Notes: generated from the sequence alone by a model not told the origin. 64,000 nt of DNA from Pseudomonas sp. IPO3778 (GCF_013386825.1 NZ_JACARC010000038.1:95948-159947); one strand, 5' to 3'; positions 1 through 8,712 are shown, numbered from the stretch's first letter. Numbers and translations: made by a program.

Positions 1-38
1 TTGACTGTATTGACAGGGCCGAATCCGCGTCAGCTTGA

Positions 39-524
39 TTATTTGGCGCGCACCGCCCCGGTGTGCAGATCGGCCCAGATATGGCCATTGGCATAGCTGA
101 GGAACTGCACATAGACGGTGTCGTTGCGCAGCAAATCGACGATGACGCGGTACTGGGTCACCGGGTACGACAACGTGAGGGTTTTGCTTTTATCGTCGAA
201 CACCGGCTTTTTCAGGCTTTTGCTTTCGGCATCAAAGTTGAGGATCACCTGGGCGATGGTTGCCCCCTTGTTCAGGGATTTGCCCTTGAGGCGAATCATC
301 AACGGCGACGTCACCGGGATCGGTTGCTGGGTGGATTGACGCTGGTTGCCCACCACCACCGAATACTCGGTGACTTGCAGCAGCTGCTGCTGGTCCGGTG
401 TTTCGGCTCGCAGGGTCAGGTCGTCGGGGGGCAGGAATTGGCTGTGCAACGGCGCCGGAGCCGCCGCCAGGGGCAAACTGAGGGTCAGCGCCAGTACGGC
501 GCAACTGCGGATCAAAAAGCGCAT
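39..524 (-). CDS. Hypothetical exported protein
   Basis: A 161-residue protein I cannot assign to a family. Residues 1-21 form a typical Sec signal peptide: positively charged start, leucine/alanine-rich core and an AAA-type cleavage region. The mature part is therefore probably periplasmic. It is mostly beta-prone, with regularly spaced hydrophobic and polar residues and no cysteines. It lies 35 bp downstream of the cupin gene and is last in a likely hpt-cupin-this gene run. It could be a small periplasmic or surface accessory protein; no function can be read from the sequence. Existence is well supported by its signal peptide and position. Confidence 0.75.
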   Translation of the reverse strand: MRFLIRSCAVLALTLSLPLAAAPAPLHSQFLPPDDLTLRAETPDQQQLLQVTEYSVVVGNQRQSTQQPIPVTSPLMIRLKGKSLNKGATIAQVILNFDAESKSLKKPVFDDKSKTLTLSYPVTQYRVIVDLLRNDTVYVQFLSYANGHIWADLHTGAVRAK

Positions 525-559
525 GGGCCGCTCCGTGGAAGATGGCCCAGCACTTTAGC

Positions 560-1027
560 TCAATCGAACTGGGCAAGCATCCAGCGCTGATACTCAGCCA
601 CGCCGGCATCCCCTTCACGGGGCGCCCACGCTGCCAACTCGTTCTCGCCCACCGGCCGATACGGCCCGGCCTTGCATTCGAACATCAAGGTATCGGGCTC
701 CAGCACCACCAGGCCGTGAAACACGCCTGGCGGCAAGTCGACGCCGGGGCACTCACCGCCGGCCTGCATCACGCGCTTGGCCAGGACCTCGCCGGTCTCG
801 CTGAAAATCAGCAAGCCCAGGCTGCCCTTGAGCACCAACAGGGTTTCCGCCTTGTCGGCGCTCAAGTGGCGATGAGGCGGTACATACGTGTTTGGCTGCA
901 TGCCAACGGCCATACGATGGCAAGGCTCTTCCATCTGGTGGAAGTTGTGATGGTGCCGGCCGCGAGGGCTGCCAGCCGCTTTCTCGGCCAGTTCGGTGAA
1001 CAACGCTTGGTCAAGAAAGCTGGCCAT
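560..1027 (-). CDS. WbuC-type cupin-fold metalloprotein
   Basis: A 155-residue small cupin resembling the WbuC family. The HHHNFH run near residues 25-30 and the PPHRHLSADKAETLLVLKG stretch (about 50-68) give the histidine and glutamate ligands of cupin motif 1. The later PPGVFHGLVVLEPDTLMFE stretch gives motif 2. WbuC proteins are often found beside surface-polysaccharide genes, but here the gene follows hpt by only 3 bp, so it is probably co-transcribed with purine salvage. The substrate is unknown. The fold assignment is strong; the role is not. Confidence 0.8.
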   Translation of the reverse strand: MASFLDQALFTELAEKAAGSPRGRHHHNFHQMEEPCHRMAVGMQPNTYVPPHRHLSADKAETLLVLKGSLGLLIFSETGEVLAKRVMQAGGECPGVDLPPGVFHGLVVLEPDTLMFECKAGPYRPVGENELAAWAPREGDAGVAEYQRWMLAQFD

Positions 1028-1030
1028 TGA

Positions 1031-1588
1031 TTACATTCCTTTAACGGCGTAAATCCCGTTGGCGTTGCGCCAGTAGCCTTTGTAGTCCATGCCGTAACCG
1101 AAGATGTAACGGTCGATGCACGGCAGGCCGACGTAATCGGCTTTCAGGTCCGGACGGGCCTTGCGGTCGTGGTCCTTGTCGATCAGCACGGCGGTGTGCA
1201 CGTTGCGCGCGCCGGCGTGTTTGCAGAAGTCGATGATCGCGCCCAGGGTGTGCCCTTCGTCGAGAATGTCATCGATGATCAGCACGTCGCGGTCGATGAA
1301 CGAGACTTCCGGCTTGGCTTTCCAGAACAGGTCGCCGCCGCTGGTTTCATTGCGATAGCGGGTGGCGTGCAAGTAGGACGCTTCCAACGGGAACTGCAGA
1401 TGAGTGAGCAATTTGCCGGCGAAAATCAGGCCACCGTTCATCACGCAAAAGACCACCGGGTTGGTGTCGGCCATTTCGCGGGAGATGTGCGCGCCGACCT
1501 TGGCGATGGCCTCTTCGACTTGCGCTTCGGTGTACAGGCAGTCAGCCTCGCGCATGATTTGACGGATATGCTCGAGATCAGCGGACAT
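1031..1588 (-). CDS. hpt: Hypoxanthine phosphoribosyltransferase
   Basis: Salvages hypoxanthine (and possibly guanine) by transferring phosphoribose from PRPP to give IMP/GMP; cytosolic, type I PRTase fold. The PRPP-binding motif VLIIDDILDEGHTL lies at residues 102-115 of a 185-residue protein, the usual length. The frame is open upstream to 1651, but the ATG at 1588 fits better: a GGAG ribosome-binding site lies just upstream and the protein then begins MSADLEHIRQ, as in relatives. It is divergent from upp, so the two salvage enzymes share one intergenic region. Confidence 0.93.
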   Translation of the reverse strand: MSADLEHIRQIMREADCLYTEAQVEEAIAKVGAHISREMADTNPVVFCVMNGGLIFAGKLLTHLQFPLEASYLHATRYRNETSGGDLFWKAKPEVSFIDRDVLIIDDILDEGHTLGAIIDFCKHAGARNVHTAVLIDKDHDRKARPDLKADYVGLPCIDRYIFGYGMDYKGYWRNANGIYAVKGM

Positions 1589-1629
1589 GGCGCTCTCCAA
1601 GGGGGGTGCTGTGGCAAGAAAAGCGGGCA

Positions 1630-1658
1630 AAGGTACGCATGTGAGGCGCAACGTTCAA
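1630..1658 (-). promoter_or_regulatory. Predicted sigma-70 promoter of hpt
   Basis: Read on the minus strand: a TTGAAC -35 (1653-1658), a 17-bp spacer and a TACCTT -10 (1630-1635), about 40 bp before the hpt ATG at 1588. Spacing is ideal and the boxes moderate. Its position also argues against the longer hpt reading frame, which would begin inside it. Confidence 0.45.
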
Positions 1659-1753
1659 GCCTTAATGGACTAACGTACTAGATGTCTATAGGACAACACC
1701 CTCGGATAGATTAATCTAGGCCGGTTTTTTTGCCCGCCGCCGGAGCCTTTCCC

Positions 1754-2392
1754 ATGCCCACTCGCGAGATCCGCCACCCGCTGATCCGACACAAACTCGG
1801 CCTTATGCGCCGTGCCGACATTAGCACGAAGAATTTCCGTGAGCTTGCTCAGGAAGTCGGAGCGCTGCTCACTTACGAGGCCACCAAAGATTTGCCCCTG
1901 GAAAGCTACGAGATCCCGGGTTGGGCCGGTCCCGTCCAGGTCGAGAAAATCGCCGGCAAGAAGATTACCGTGGTGCCGATCCTGCGCGCCGGTATCGGCA
2001 TGCTCGAAGGCGTGCTCAGCCTGATCCCGGGCGCAAAAGTCAGCGCCGTGGGCGTGGCCCGCAATGAAGAAACACTGCAGGCCCACACCTACCTGGAAAA
2101 ACTGGTACCGGAAATCGACGAGCGCCTGGCGATGATCATCGACCCCATGCTCGCCACCGGCAGCTCCATGGTTGCCACCATCGACCTGCTGAAAAAAGCC
2201 GGCTGCAAGGACATTCGCGCCATGGTGCTGGTGGCCGCTCCCGAAGGCATCGCCGCCGTCGAGAAAGCCCACCCGGACGTGCTGATCTACACCGCGTCCA
2301 TTGATGAGCGCCTGAATGAACACGGCTACATCATCCCGGGCCTGGGCGATGCCGGCGACAAGATCTTCGGTACCAAGCAGAAGGACGCGTGA
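1754..2392 (+). CDS. upp: Uracil phosphoribosyltransferase
   Basis: Converts uracil plus PRPP to UMP in pyrimidine salvage; cytosolic. A 212-residue protein, normal for Upp, with the PRPP loop MIIDPMLATGSSM near residues 127-139 and the uracil-binding GYIIPGLGDAGD near the C-terminus. An ATG at 1754 preceded by a GGAG-like site is preferred to the one at 1730, because relatives start MPTREIRHP. Its stop is only 2 bp before the ATG of the uracil permease gene, so the two form a two-gene operon for taking up and trapping uracil. Confidence 0.95.
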   Translation: MPTREIRHPLIRHKLGLMRRADISTKNFRELAQEVGALLTYEATKDLPLESYEIPGWAGPVQVEKIAGKKITVVPILRAGIGMLEGVLSLIPGAKVSAVGVARNEETLQAHTYLEKLVPEIDERLAMIIDPMLATGSSMVATIDLLKKAGCKDIRAMVLVAAPEGIAAVEKAHPDVLIYTASIDERLNEHGYIIPGLGDAGDKIFGTKQKDA

Positions 2393-2394
2393 CC

Positions 2395-3669
2395 ATGCAG
2401 GATGAATTCAACGACCCGCTTTGGCGCCAGATCCTGTCTGGCGCACAGATGCTCTTCGTAGCATTTGGCGCGCTGGTGTTGATGCCGCTGATCACCGGTC
2501 TCGATCCAAACGTCGCCCTGTTTACCGCAGGCTTGGGCACCTTGTTGTTCCAAGTGGTCACCGGGCGCCAAGTGCCGGTGTTCCTGGCGTCGAGCTTTGC
2601 GTTTATCACCCCGATCATTCTCGCCAAGCAGCAGTTCGGCCTGGCGGCAACCATGGGTGGGGTGATGGCGGCCGGTTTCGTTTACACCTTCCTCGGCGCT
2701 GCGGTGAAGATCAAGGGCACTGGTTTTATCGACCGGCTGCTGCCGCCGGTGGTGATCGGGCCGGTGATTATTTCCATCGGCCTGGCCATGGCGCCGATTG
2801 CCGCCAACATGGCCATGGGCAAAGGGGGCGACGGTGCCGAACTGATCCCCTACAAGACGGCCATGCTGATCTCGATGCCGGCGCTCCTGACCACGTTGAT
2901 CGTGGCGGTGTTCGGCAGAGGCATTTTCCGCCTGGTGCCGATCATCTCCGGCGTGCTGGTGGGTTTTGCAATGGCGTTCTACTTCGGTGTGGTGGATACC
3001 GCGAAGATCGCCGCCGCACCGTGGCTCGCCCTGCCCCACTTCACCGCGCCGGAATTCAACTGGCAAGCGATCCTGTTTATCCTCCCGGTGGCGCTGGCCC
3101 CGGCGATTGAACATATCGGTGGTGTGATTGCAGTGGGCAGCGTGACCGGCCGCGATTACCTGAAGAAGCCCGGCCTGCACCGCACCCTGCTGGGCGATGG
3201 CATCGCCACCACCGCTGCCGGCCTGTTCGGCGGCCCGCCCAACACGACCTACGCGGAAGTGACCGGCGCGGTGATGCTGACCAAGAACTACAACCCGAAG
3301 ATCATGACCTGGGCGGCCGTATTTGCCATCAGCCTGGCGTTTATCGGCAAGTTCGGCGCGCTGCTGCAGAGCATTCCAATCCCGGTGATGGGCGGGATCC
3401 TGTGCCTGCTGTTCGGCTCGATTGCCGCGGTGGGGATGAACACCCTGATCCGTCACAAGATCGACCTCGGCGAAGCGCGCAATCTGGTGATTGTGTCGGT
3501 GACCCTGGTGTTCGGGATTGGCGGTGTGCTGGTGGGCACCGGCACCGGCCCGAATGACTTTGGCCTGAAGGGCATCGCCCTGTGTGCGGTGGTAGCGATT
3601 GCATTGAATCTGCTGCTGCCGGGCAATGACGGCTGGAAGCACAAGAAGCCGGATGAGCCGTTGCTGTAA
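2395..3669 (+). CDS. uraA: Uracil:proton symporter
   Basis: A nucleobase:cation symporter-2 family inner-membrane permease, 424 residues, with about 12-14 hydrophobic segments. The GRQVPVFLASSFAFITP stretch and the QxIGLAxxAP-like central helix are family features, as is the GGPPNTTYAEVTGAV segment around the substrate site. I chose the ATG at 2395 over the GTG at 2389 because the AAGGA site at 2381-2385 is too close to the latter. It starts 2 bp after the upp stop, which supports uracil as substrate, since uptake and phosphoribosylation are coupled. Confidence 0.9.
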   Translation: MQDEFNDPLWRQILSGAQMLFVAFGALVLMPLITGLDPNVALFTAGLGTLLFQVVTGRQVPVFLASSFAFITPIILAKQQFGLAATMGGVMAAGFVYTFLGAAVKIKGTGFIDRLLPPVVIGPVIISIGLAMAPIAANMAMGKGGDGAELIPYKTAMLISMPALLTTLIVAVFGRGIFRLVPIISGVLVGFAMAFYFGVVDTAKIAAAPWLALPHFTAPEFNWQAILFILPVALAPAIEHIGGVIAVGSVTGRDYLKKPGLHRTLLGDGIATTAAGLFGGPPNTTYAEVTGAVMLTKNYNPKIMTWAAVFAISLAFIGKFGALLQSIPIPVMGGILCLLFGSIAAVGMNTLIRHKIDLGEARNLVIVSVTLVFGIGGVLVGTGTGPNDFGLKGIALCAVVAIALNLLLPGNDGWKHKKPDEPLL

Positions 3670-3700
3670 GGCTTTAGCTTTTTGGTGTTGCTGATGGCCT

Positions 3701-3787
3701 CATCGCGGACAAGCCCGGCTCCCACATTGGAATGCATTGTCAGAAAGAATGCAGTCCCCTGTGGGAGCCGGGCTTGCCCGCGATGGC
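3701..3787. repeat. REP doublet 1 (GTGGGAGCCGGGCTTGCC class)
   Basis: Two inverted copies of a REP-like sequence. The left copy (3701-3725) reads ATCGCGGACAAGCCCGGCTCCCA; the right copy (3760-3787) reads TGTGGGAGCCGGGCTTGCC then CGCGATGGC. They lie between the convergent uraA and hisC genes, so the transcribed hairpin could act at both 3' ends. The same unit recurs near 40.1, 43.1, 46.2 and 59.9 kb. Confidence 0.85.
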
Positions 3788-3807
3788 GCCGGTTCAGTCA
3801 ATAAAGA

Positions 3808-4860
3808 TTACAGCTCACCCAACGCATCAATCAGCGCCTGGTTCTGCTCAGGCGTGCCGATGCTGATCCGCAGGAACTGGGCAATCCGCTCCTGCCTGAA
3901 GTGCCGCACAATCACCCCTTGCTCCCGCACCTTGGCCGCCAGCCCGGCGGCGTCGTGCCGTGGGTGACGGGCAAAGATGAAGTTGGCTGCAGACGGCAGC
4001 ACCTCAAAACCTTTGGCCTGCAACTGCGCCACCAGCGTTTCGCGGCTGTCGATCACCCGCTGGCACGTCTTCTGGAAGTACTCGCGGTCTTCAAATGCAG
4101 CGGCCGCGCCGGCAATCGCCAGGCGGTCCACAGGGTAGGAGTTGAAGCTGTTCTTGACCCGCTCCAGCGCCTCGATCAGGTCCGGATGGCCCACGGCCAG
4201 GCCTACCCGCAAACCGGCCAGGGAGCGCGACTTGGACAGGGTTTGGGTCACCAGCAGGTTCGGATAACGGTCCACCAGGCTGATGGCGGTTTCACCGCCG
4301 AAGTCGATATACGCCTCATCCACCACCACCACCGAGTCCGGGCTGGCCTTGAGGATCTGCTCCACGGCATCCAGCGCCATCAGGCAACCGGTCGGCGCGT
4401 TCGGGTTAGGGAAAATGATCCCGCCGTTGGGCCTGGCGTAGTCCGACACGCGGATCTGGAACTGCTCGTCCAGCGGCACGGCGTCAAACGCAATGCGGTA
4501 CAGGCCGCAGTACACCGGGTAGAAGCTGTAGCTGATGTCCGGGAACAACAGCGGCAGGTCGTGCTGGAACAAACCGTGGAAGATGTGGGCCAGGACTTCA
4601 TCGGAACCGTTGCCGAGGAACACTTTGCCCGCGTCGATTGCGTAATACTTCGCCACTGCTTGCTTGAGCAGGTCGCTGTTGGGGTCCGGGTACAAACGCA
4701 GGTTGTCGTTCAGCTCGGCTTGCATGGCGGCCAGCGCCTTGGGCGACGGGCCGTAGGGGTTTTCATTGGTATTGAGCTTCACCAGCTTGGTCAGCTTCGG
4801 TTGCTCACCGGGCACGTAAGGAACGAGATCCTTGACGAGCGGGCTCCAGAATTTGCTCAT
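3808..4860 (-). CDS. hisC: Histidinol-phosphate aminotransferase
   Basis: PLP-dependent fold-type I enzyme converting imidazole acetol phosphate and glutamate to histidinol phosphate in histidine synthesis. 350 residues, normal length. Visible features: LNTNENPYGPSP (29-40) at the substrate-binding N-terminus, VVVVDEAYIDFGG (177-189) holding the PLP-binding aspartate and tyrosine, and TLSKSRSLAGLRVG (207-220) with the Schiff-base lysine K210. It starts 3 bp after the hisD stop and is last in the murA-hisG-hisD-hisC run. Pseudomonas carries other HisC-like paralogues, but this is the operon copy. Confidence 0.93.
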   Translation of the reverse strand: MSKFWSPLVKDLVPYVPGEQPKLTKLVKLNTNENPYGPSPKALAAMQAELNDNLRLYPDPNSDLLKQAVAKYYAIDAGKVFLGNGSDEVLAHIFHGLFQHDLPLLFPDISYSFYPVYCGLYRIAFDAVPLDEQFQIRVSDYARPNGGIIFPNPNAPTGCLMALDAVEQILKASPDSVVVVDEAYIDFGGETAISLVDRYPNLLVTQTLSKSRSLAGLRVGLAVGHPDLIEALERVKNSFNSYPVDRLAIAGAAAAFEDREYFQKTCQRVIDSRETLVAQLQAKGFEVLPSAANFIFARHPRHDAAGLAAKVREQGVIVRHFRQERIAQFLRISIGTPEQNQALIDALGEL

Positions 4861-4863
4861 GTT

Positions 4864-6192
4864 TCAGTTCCCCTGCGGCTTGTCGTCAACGATGCGGTAT
4901 TCGGCACTGCGGGCGTGGGCGGTCAGCGACTCGCCACGGGCCAGCACGGAAGCGGTCTTGCCCAACTCCGACGCGCCCTGGGGCGAGCAGAAGATGATCG
5001 ACGAACGCTTCTGGAAGTCATACACACCCAGCGGCGAGGAGAACCGCGCCGTGCCCGACGTCGGCAACACGTGGTTGGGACCTGCGCAGTAGTCGCCCAG
5101 GGCTTCGCTGGTGTGGCGGCCCATGAAGATCGCGCCGGCGTGACGAATCAGCGGCAGCCAGGCTTGTGGGTCGGCCACGGACAACTCCAGGTGTTCAGGG
5201 GCGATGCGGTTGGCCACTTCGATGGCGTGTTCCATGTCGCGCACCTGGATCAGGGCGCCACGCCCATTGATCGACTTCTCGATGATCTCGGCGCGCTCCA
5301 TGGTTGGCAGCAGCTTGGCGATGCTCGCGGCCACCTTGTCCAGGAATTCGGCGTCCGGGCTGACCAGGATCGCCTGGGCGTCTTCGTCGTGCTCGGCCTG
5401 GGAGAACAGGTCCATGGCGATCCAGTCCGGGTCGGTCTGGCCGTCACACACCACGAGGATTTCCGAAGGACCGGCGATCATGTCGATGCCGACCTGGCCA
5501 AACACGTGGCGCTTGGCCGTGGCCACGTAGATGTTGCCCGGGCCCACCACCTTGTCGACCTTCGGCACGCTTTCAGTGCCGTAGGCCAGGGCCGCTACCG
5601 CTTGGGCACCGCCGATGGTGAACACGCGGTCAACGCCGGCAATACAGGCGGCGGCCAGCACCAACTCGTTGATTTCGCCACGCGGCGTAGGCACCACCAT
5701 GACCACTTCGGTCACGCCGGCCACCTTGGCCGGAATCGCGTTCATCAACACCGAGGACGGGTACGAGGCTTTACCACCCGGCACGTACAGGCCGGCGCGG
5801 TCCAGCGGCGTGACCTTCTGGCCCAGCACGGTGCCGTCGGCCTCGGTGTAGCTCCAGGAGTCCTGTTTCTGTTTCTCGTGGTAGCTGCGCACCCGCGCGG
5901 CCGCCACTTCCAGGGCTTCACGCTGGGGCGCGGTGATGCGGGTCAGGGCCAGTTCCAGGCGTTCGCGGGGCAGGATCAGGTCGGCCATGGAGGCGACGTC
6001 CAGGCCATCGAACTGCCGGGTGAAATCCACCAGCGCCGCATCACCGCGCTCGCGCACGGCCTTGATGATGTCGAGCACCCGCTGATTGACCGAGTCGTCG
6101 GACACGCTTTCCCAGCTCAGCAGATGATCCAGATGATGGGCGAAATCCGGGTCGGCAGCGTTGAGTCGGGCAATTGCAGTGGACGTGGTCAT
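4864..6192 (-). CDS. hisD: Histidinol dehydrogenase
   Basis: Zinc-dependent, NAD-linked four-electron oxidation of L-histidinol to L-histidine, the last two steps of the pathway. 442 residues. The conserved GPGNIYVATAKRHVFG and GPSEILVV segments and the late HAGAIFMGRHTSEALGDYCAGPNHVLPTSG region, with catalytic and zinc-ligand histidines, are all intact. The GAGG before the ATG is a usable ribosome-binding site. The gene is separated from hisG by a 378-bp stretch dominated by nested inverted repeats, which is unusual inside a his operon. Confidence 0.94.
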   Translation of the reverse strand: MTTSTAIARLNAADPDFAHHLDHLLSWESVSDDSVNQRVLDIIKAVRERGDAALVDFTRQFDGLDVASMADLILPRERLELALTRITAPQREALEVAAARVRSYHEKQKQDSWSYTEADGTVLGQKVTPLDRAGLYVPGGKASYPSSVLMNAIPAKVAGVTEVVMVVPTPRGEINELVLAAACIAGVDRVFTIGGAQAVAALAYGTESVPKVDKVVGPGNIYVATAKRHVFGQVGIDMIAGPSEILVVCDGQTDPDWIAMDLFSQAEHDEDAQAILVSPDAEFLDKVAASIAKLLPTMERAEIIEKSINGRGALIQVRDMEHAIEVANRIAPEHLELSVADPQAWLPLIRHAGAIFMGRHTSEALGDYCAGPNHVLPTSGTARFSSPLGVYDFQKRSSIIFCSPQGASELGKTASVLARGESLTAHARSAEYRIVDDKPQGN

Positions 6193-6221
6193 AGCGAGGG
6201 CCTCAATAGAATTGGCAAAAA

Positions 6222-6519
6222 CTCAGGCGCCCGAAGGTGCGCTGACGTTCAATAACGAAGCGCGTTGGTACTGTGGTTGTGCCAGGCAAGGCGCGGGACG
6301 CTGGCAAGGGTTGTTTCCTTACCCAGTCCCGCAACGCAGCATGGCGCGACCACAGTGCCAACCCGCAGGGCCTTACCTCAAAAGGCAGGCTGCTACGCGT
6401 CGCTAATTATTGAAAAAGAATCTTCTACTAACATAACTTGCCTTTTGGGGTAAGGCGCGATTCGTTATTGAACGTCAGCGCACCTTCCCAGCAGTCGTTT
6501 CCGCTTGGGCACCTGAGAA
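6222..6519. repeat. Nested palindromic element between hisG and hisD
   Basis: This 378-bp gap (6193-6570) has no credible gene and is highly structured. A perfect 27-bp inverted repeat (6233-6259 with 6461-6487) encloses two smaller ones. One pairs about 6264-6277 with 6348-6361, around an inner GCGGGAC/GTCCCGC pair. The other pairs about 6369-6390 with 6439-6461 (GCCTTACCTCAAAAGGCAGG against its near complement). Outside the long arms, CTCAGGCGCCC (6222-6232) matches the complement of GGGCACCTGAG (6507-6517) imperfectly. As RNA in the his transcript it would fold as one long stem carrying two arms. It may be a small non-autonomous mobile element or repeat-family member; no target-site duplication was seen and no identity is claimed. 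Confidence 0.7.
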
Positions 6520-6570
6520 TTCTGGCTATGAGGCGGATAGACGGGCGCGGCTTAGGGCCGCGCGGGTGAG

Positions 6571-7206
6571 TCAACCGCGGTGTCGAGACTCCACTGCCTT
6601 GCGCAGGGTGTCGATCAACGCCTGGATACGGGCGTGCTGCATTTTCATCGACGCTTTGTTGACGATCAGCCGGGAGCTGATGTCAGCGATAAAGTCCTGG
6701 GGTTCCAGGCCGTTGGCGCGCAGGGTGTTGCCGGTGTCGACCACGTCGATGATCTTGTCGGCCAGGCCGATCAGCGGTGCCAGCTCCATCGAGCCGTAGA
6801 GCTTGATGATGTCGACCTGGCGACCTTGCTCGGCGTAGTAGCGCTTGGCAACGTTGACGAACTTGGTGGCCACCCGCAGGCGGCCTTTGGGCTCGACGTC
6901 ACCGACACGGCCGGCGGTCATCAGTTTGCACAGCGCAATACGCAGGTCCAGCGGCTCGTACAGGCCCTGGCCACCGTATTCCATCAACACGTCTTTACCC
7001 GCGACGCCGAGGTCGGCCGCGCCATGCTCAACATAGGTTGGCACGTCGGTGGCACGCACGATCAGCAGGCGAACGTCGTCCTGGGTCGTGGGAATGATCA
7101 GCTTGCGGCTCTTGTCCGGATTCTCGGTCGGCACGATGCCCGCTTCAGCCAGAAGCGGCAAAGTGTCGTCAAGGATGCGGCCCTTGGACAGTGCGATGGT
7201 CAACAT
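6571..7206 (-). CDS. hisG: ATP phosphoribosyltransferase, short form
   Basis: Catalyses the first step of histidine synthesis, ATP + PRPP to N1-phosphoribosyl-ATP. At 211 residues it is the short form, which lacks the C-terminal ACT-like regulatory domain and normally works in a hetero-octamer with HisZ; no hisZ lies in this window. MLTIALSKGRILDDTLPLL is the characteristic N-terminus, and DVVDTGNTLRANGL near residues 153-166 is the PRPP-binding motif. It lies downstream of murA with a REP doublet between, and upstream of hisD with the nested palindromic element between. Confidence 0.93.
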   Translation of the reverse strand: MLTIALSKGRILDDTLPLLAEAGIVPTENPDKSRKLIIPTTQDDVRLLIVRATDVPTYVEHGAADLGVAGKDVLMEYGGQGLYEPLDLRIALCKLMTAGRVGDVEPKGRLRVATKFVNVAKRYYAEQGRQVDIIKLYGSMELAPLIGLADKIIDVVDTGNTLRANGLEPQDFIADISSRLIVNKASMKMQHARIQALIDTLRKAVESRHRG

Positions 7207-7322
7207 GGGAAACGTCAGTCCTTCATCAGGCTATTGCTGTCCGGTCGCAAGCGGCGCCAGACACAGATCGAGGCCATTACAGCCTCGATTTGAAACAAAC
7301 CATTTAACAACAAACACCATCC

Positions 7323-7421
7323 TGTGGCGAGGGAGCTTGCTCCCGCTGGACTGCGCAGCAGTCCCGGCCTTAAGGAGCAGGGCCGCTGCGCGCCCCAGCG
7401 GGAGCAAGCTCCCTCGCCACA
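7323..7421. repeat. REP doublet 2 (GTGGCGAGGGAGCTTGCTCCC class)
   Basis: Two 27-bp arms, 7323-7349 and 7395-7421, are exact reverse complements, each containing GAGGGAGCTTGCTCCCGC, which is itself palindromic. The spacer has a second GC-rich complementary pair (CTGCGCAGCAG / GGCCGCTGCGC). It lies between murA and hisG, inside a co-directional gene run, so it may affect read-through or transcript stability there. Different sequence class from doublet 1. Confidence 0.85.
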
Positions 7422-7446
7422 GTGACGGTGTTTGCAGTTACGGGTA

Positions 7447-8712
7447 TTAGCCCGGTACGCGGCGGATTTTCGCGCCGAGCATCTGCAGTTTCTCTTCGAT
7501 GCACTCGTAGCCACGGTCGATGTGGTAGATGCGGTCGATCAGGGTGTCGCCGTCAGCGCACAGCGCCGAGATCACCAGGCTGGCCGAGGCACGCAGGTCG
7601 GTGGCCATCACTGGCGCGCCCTTGAGCTTCTCGATGCCGGTCACGATGGCAGTATTGCCTTCGACCTGGATCTTGGCGCCCATGCGGTGCAGTTCATACA
7701 CGTGCATGAAGCGGTTTTCGAAGATGGTCTCGATCACCGCACCGGTGCCTTCGGCAATCGCGTTCAGGGAAATGAACTGCGCTTGCATGTCGGTCGGGAA
7801 CGCCGGGTACGGAGCGGTACGCACGTTGACGGCTTTTGGCCGCTTGCCGTGCATGTTCAGCTCGATCCAGTCTTCACCGGTGGTGATTTCAGCGCCGGCT
7901 TCCTTGAGTTTTTCCAGGACGGATTCAAGGATCGTCGGATCGGTGTCCTTGACCTTGACGCGGCCACCGGTAACGGCAGCAGCCACCAGGTAGGTACCGG
8001 TCTCGATGCGGTCCGGCATCACTTTGTAGGTGGCCGAGTGCAGGCGCTTAACACCTTCAATGGTGATGGTGTCGGTGCCGGCGCCCGTAATGTTGGCACC
8101 CATGGCGATCAGGAAGTTCGCCAGGTCGACGACTTCCGGCTCGCGCGCGGCGTTCTGCAGCACGCTGCGGCCGTTGGCCAGGGCAGCAGCCATCATGATG
8201 TTCTCGGTACCGGTCACGCTGACGGTATCGAAGAAGAAGTTCGCGCCACGCAGGCCGCCTTCCGGCGCCTTGGCCTTGATGTAGCCGCCTTCGACGTCGA
8301 TGGTTGCGCCCATGGCTTCCAGGCCACGGATGTGCAGGTCCACCGGACGCGAACCGATGGCGCAACCGCCAGGCAATGCGACTTCGGCTTCGCCGAAGCG
8401 GGCAACCATCGGGCCCAGTACCAGGATCGAGGCGCGCATGGTTTTCACCAGTTCGTACGGCGCGATCAGGGTCTTGATGGTGCGCGGGTCGATTTCGACG
8501 CTGAGTTTCTCGTCGATCACCGGCTCGATACCCATGCGACCGAACAGTTCGATCATGGTGGTGATGTCGTGCAGGTGCGGCAGGTTGGCCACGGTCACCG
8601 GGCCATCGCACAGCAAGGTAGCGGCCAGGATCGGCAGGGCGGAGTTCTTCGCCCCGGAAATACGGATCTCGCCATCAAGACGAGCACCGCCGGTAATAAT
8701 CAATTTATCCAT
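7447..8712 (-). CDS. murA: UDP-N-acetylglucosamine 1-carboxyvinyltransferase
   Basis: Transfers enolpyruvate from PEP to UDP-GlcNAc, the committed step of peptidoglycan synthesis; cytosolic. 421 residues. KN at 22-23 binds substrate, and the catalytic, fosfomycin-targeted cysteine is C117 in PGGCAIGSRPVDLH. The ATG at 8712 is chosen because MDKLIITGG is the family start; the frame is open further upstream but that part overlaps ibaG. It follows ibaG by 23 bp, an arrangement conserved in many gamma-proteobacteria. Confidence 0.95.
   Translation of the reverse strand: MDKLIITGGARLDGEIRISGAKNSALPILAATLLCDGPVTVANLPHLHDITTMIELFGRMGIEPVIDEKLSVEIDPRTIKTLIAPYELVKTMRASILVLGPMVARFGEAEVALPGGCAIGSRPVDLHIRGLEAMGATIDVEGGYIKAKAPEGGLRGANFFFDTVSVTGTENIMMAAALANGRSVLQNAAREPEVVDLANFLIAMGANITGAGTDTITIEGVKRLHSATYKVMPDRIETGTYLVAAAVTGGRVKVKDTDPTILESVLEKLKEAGAEITTGEDWIELNMHGKRPKAVNVRTAPYPAFPTDMQAQFISLNAIAEGTGAVIETIFENRFMHVYELHRMGAKIQVEGNTAIVTGIEKLKGAPVMATDLRASASLVISALCADGDTLIDRIYHIDRGYECIEEKLQMLGAKIRRVPG

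Noticed and set aside
2326..3642. A 438-codon minus-strand open frame over uraA
   Set aside because: Histidine/glutamine-rich antisense frame; the plus strand encodes a clear permease in operon with upp.
3901..6255. A 784-codon open frame on the plus strand across hisC and hisD
   Set aside because: It is the antisense of two well-supported genes, histidine- and glutamine-rich with no domain, as expected for opposite-strand frames in GC-rich DNA.
6161..6453. Small open frames inside the hisG-hisD gap
   Set aside because: They run through the inverted repeats, lack ribosome-binding sites and domains, and are better explained by the palindromic structure.
7323..7421. CRISPR-like reading of the repeated arms
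   Set aside because: Only two inverted copies with no spaced direct repeats; these are REP elements.
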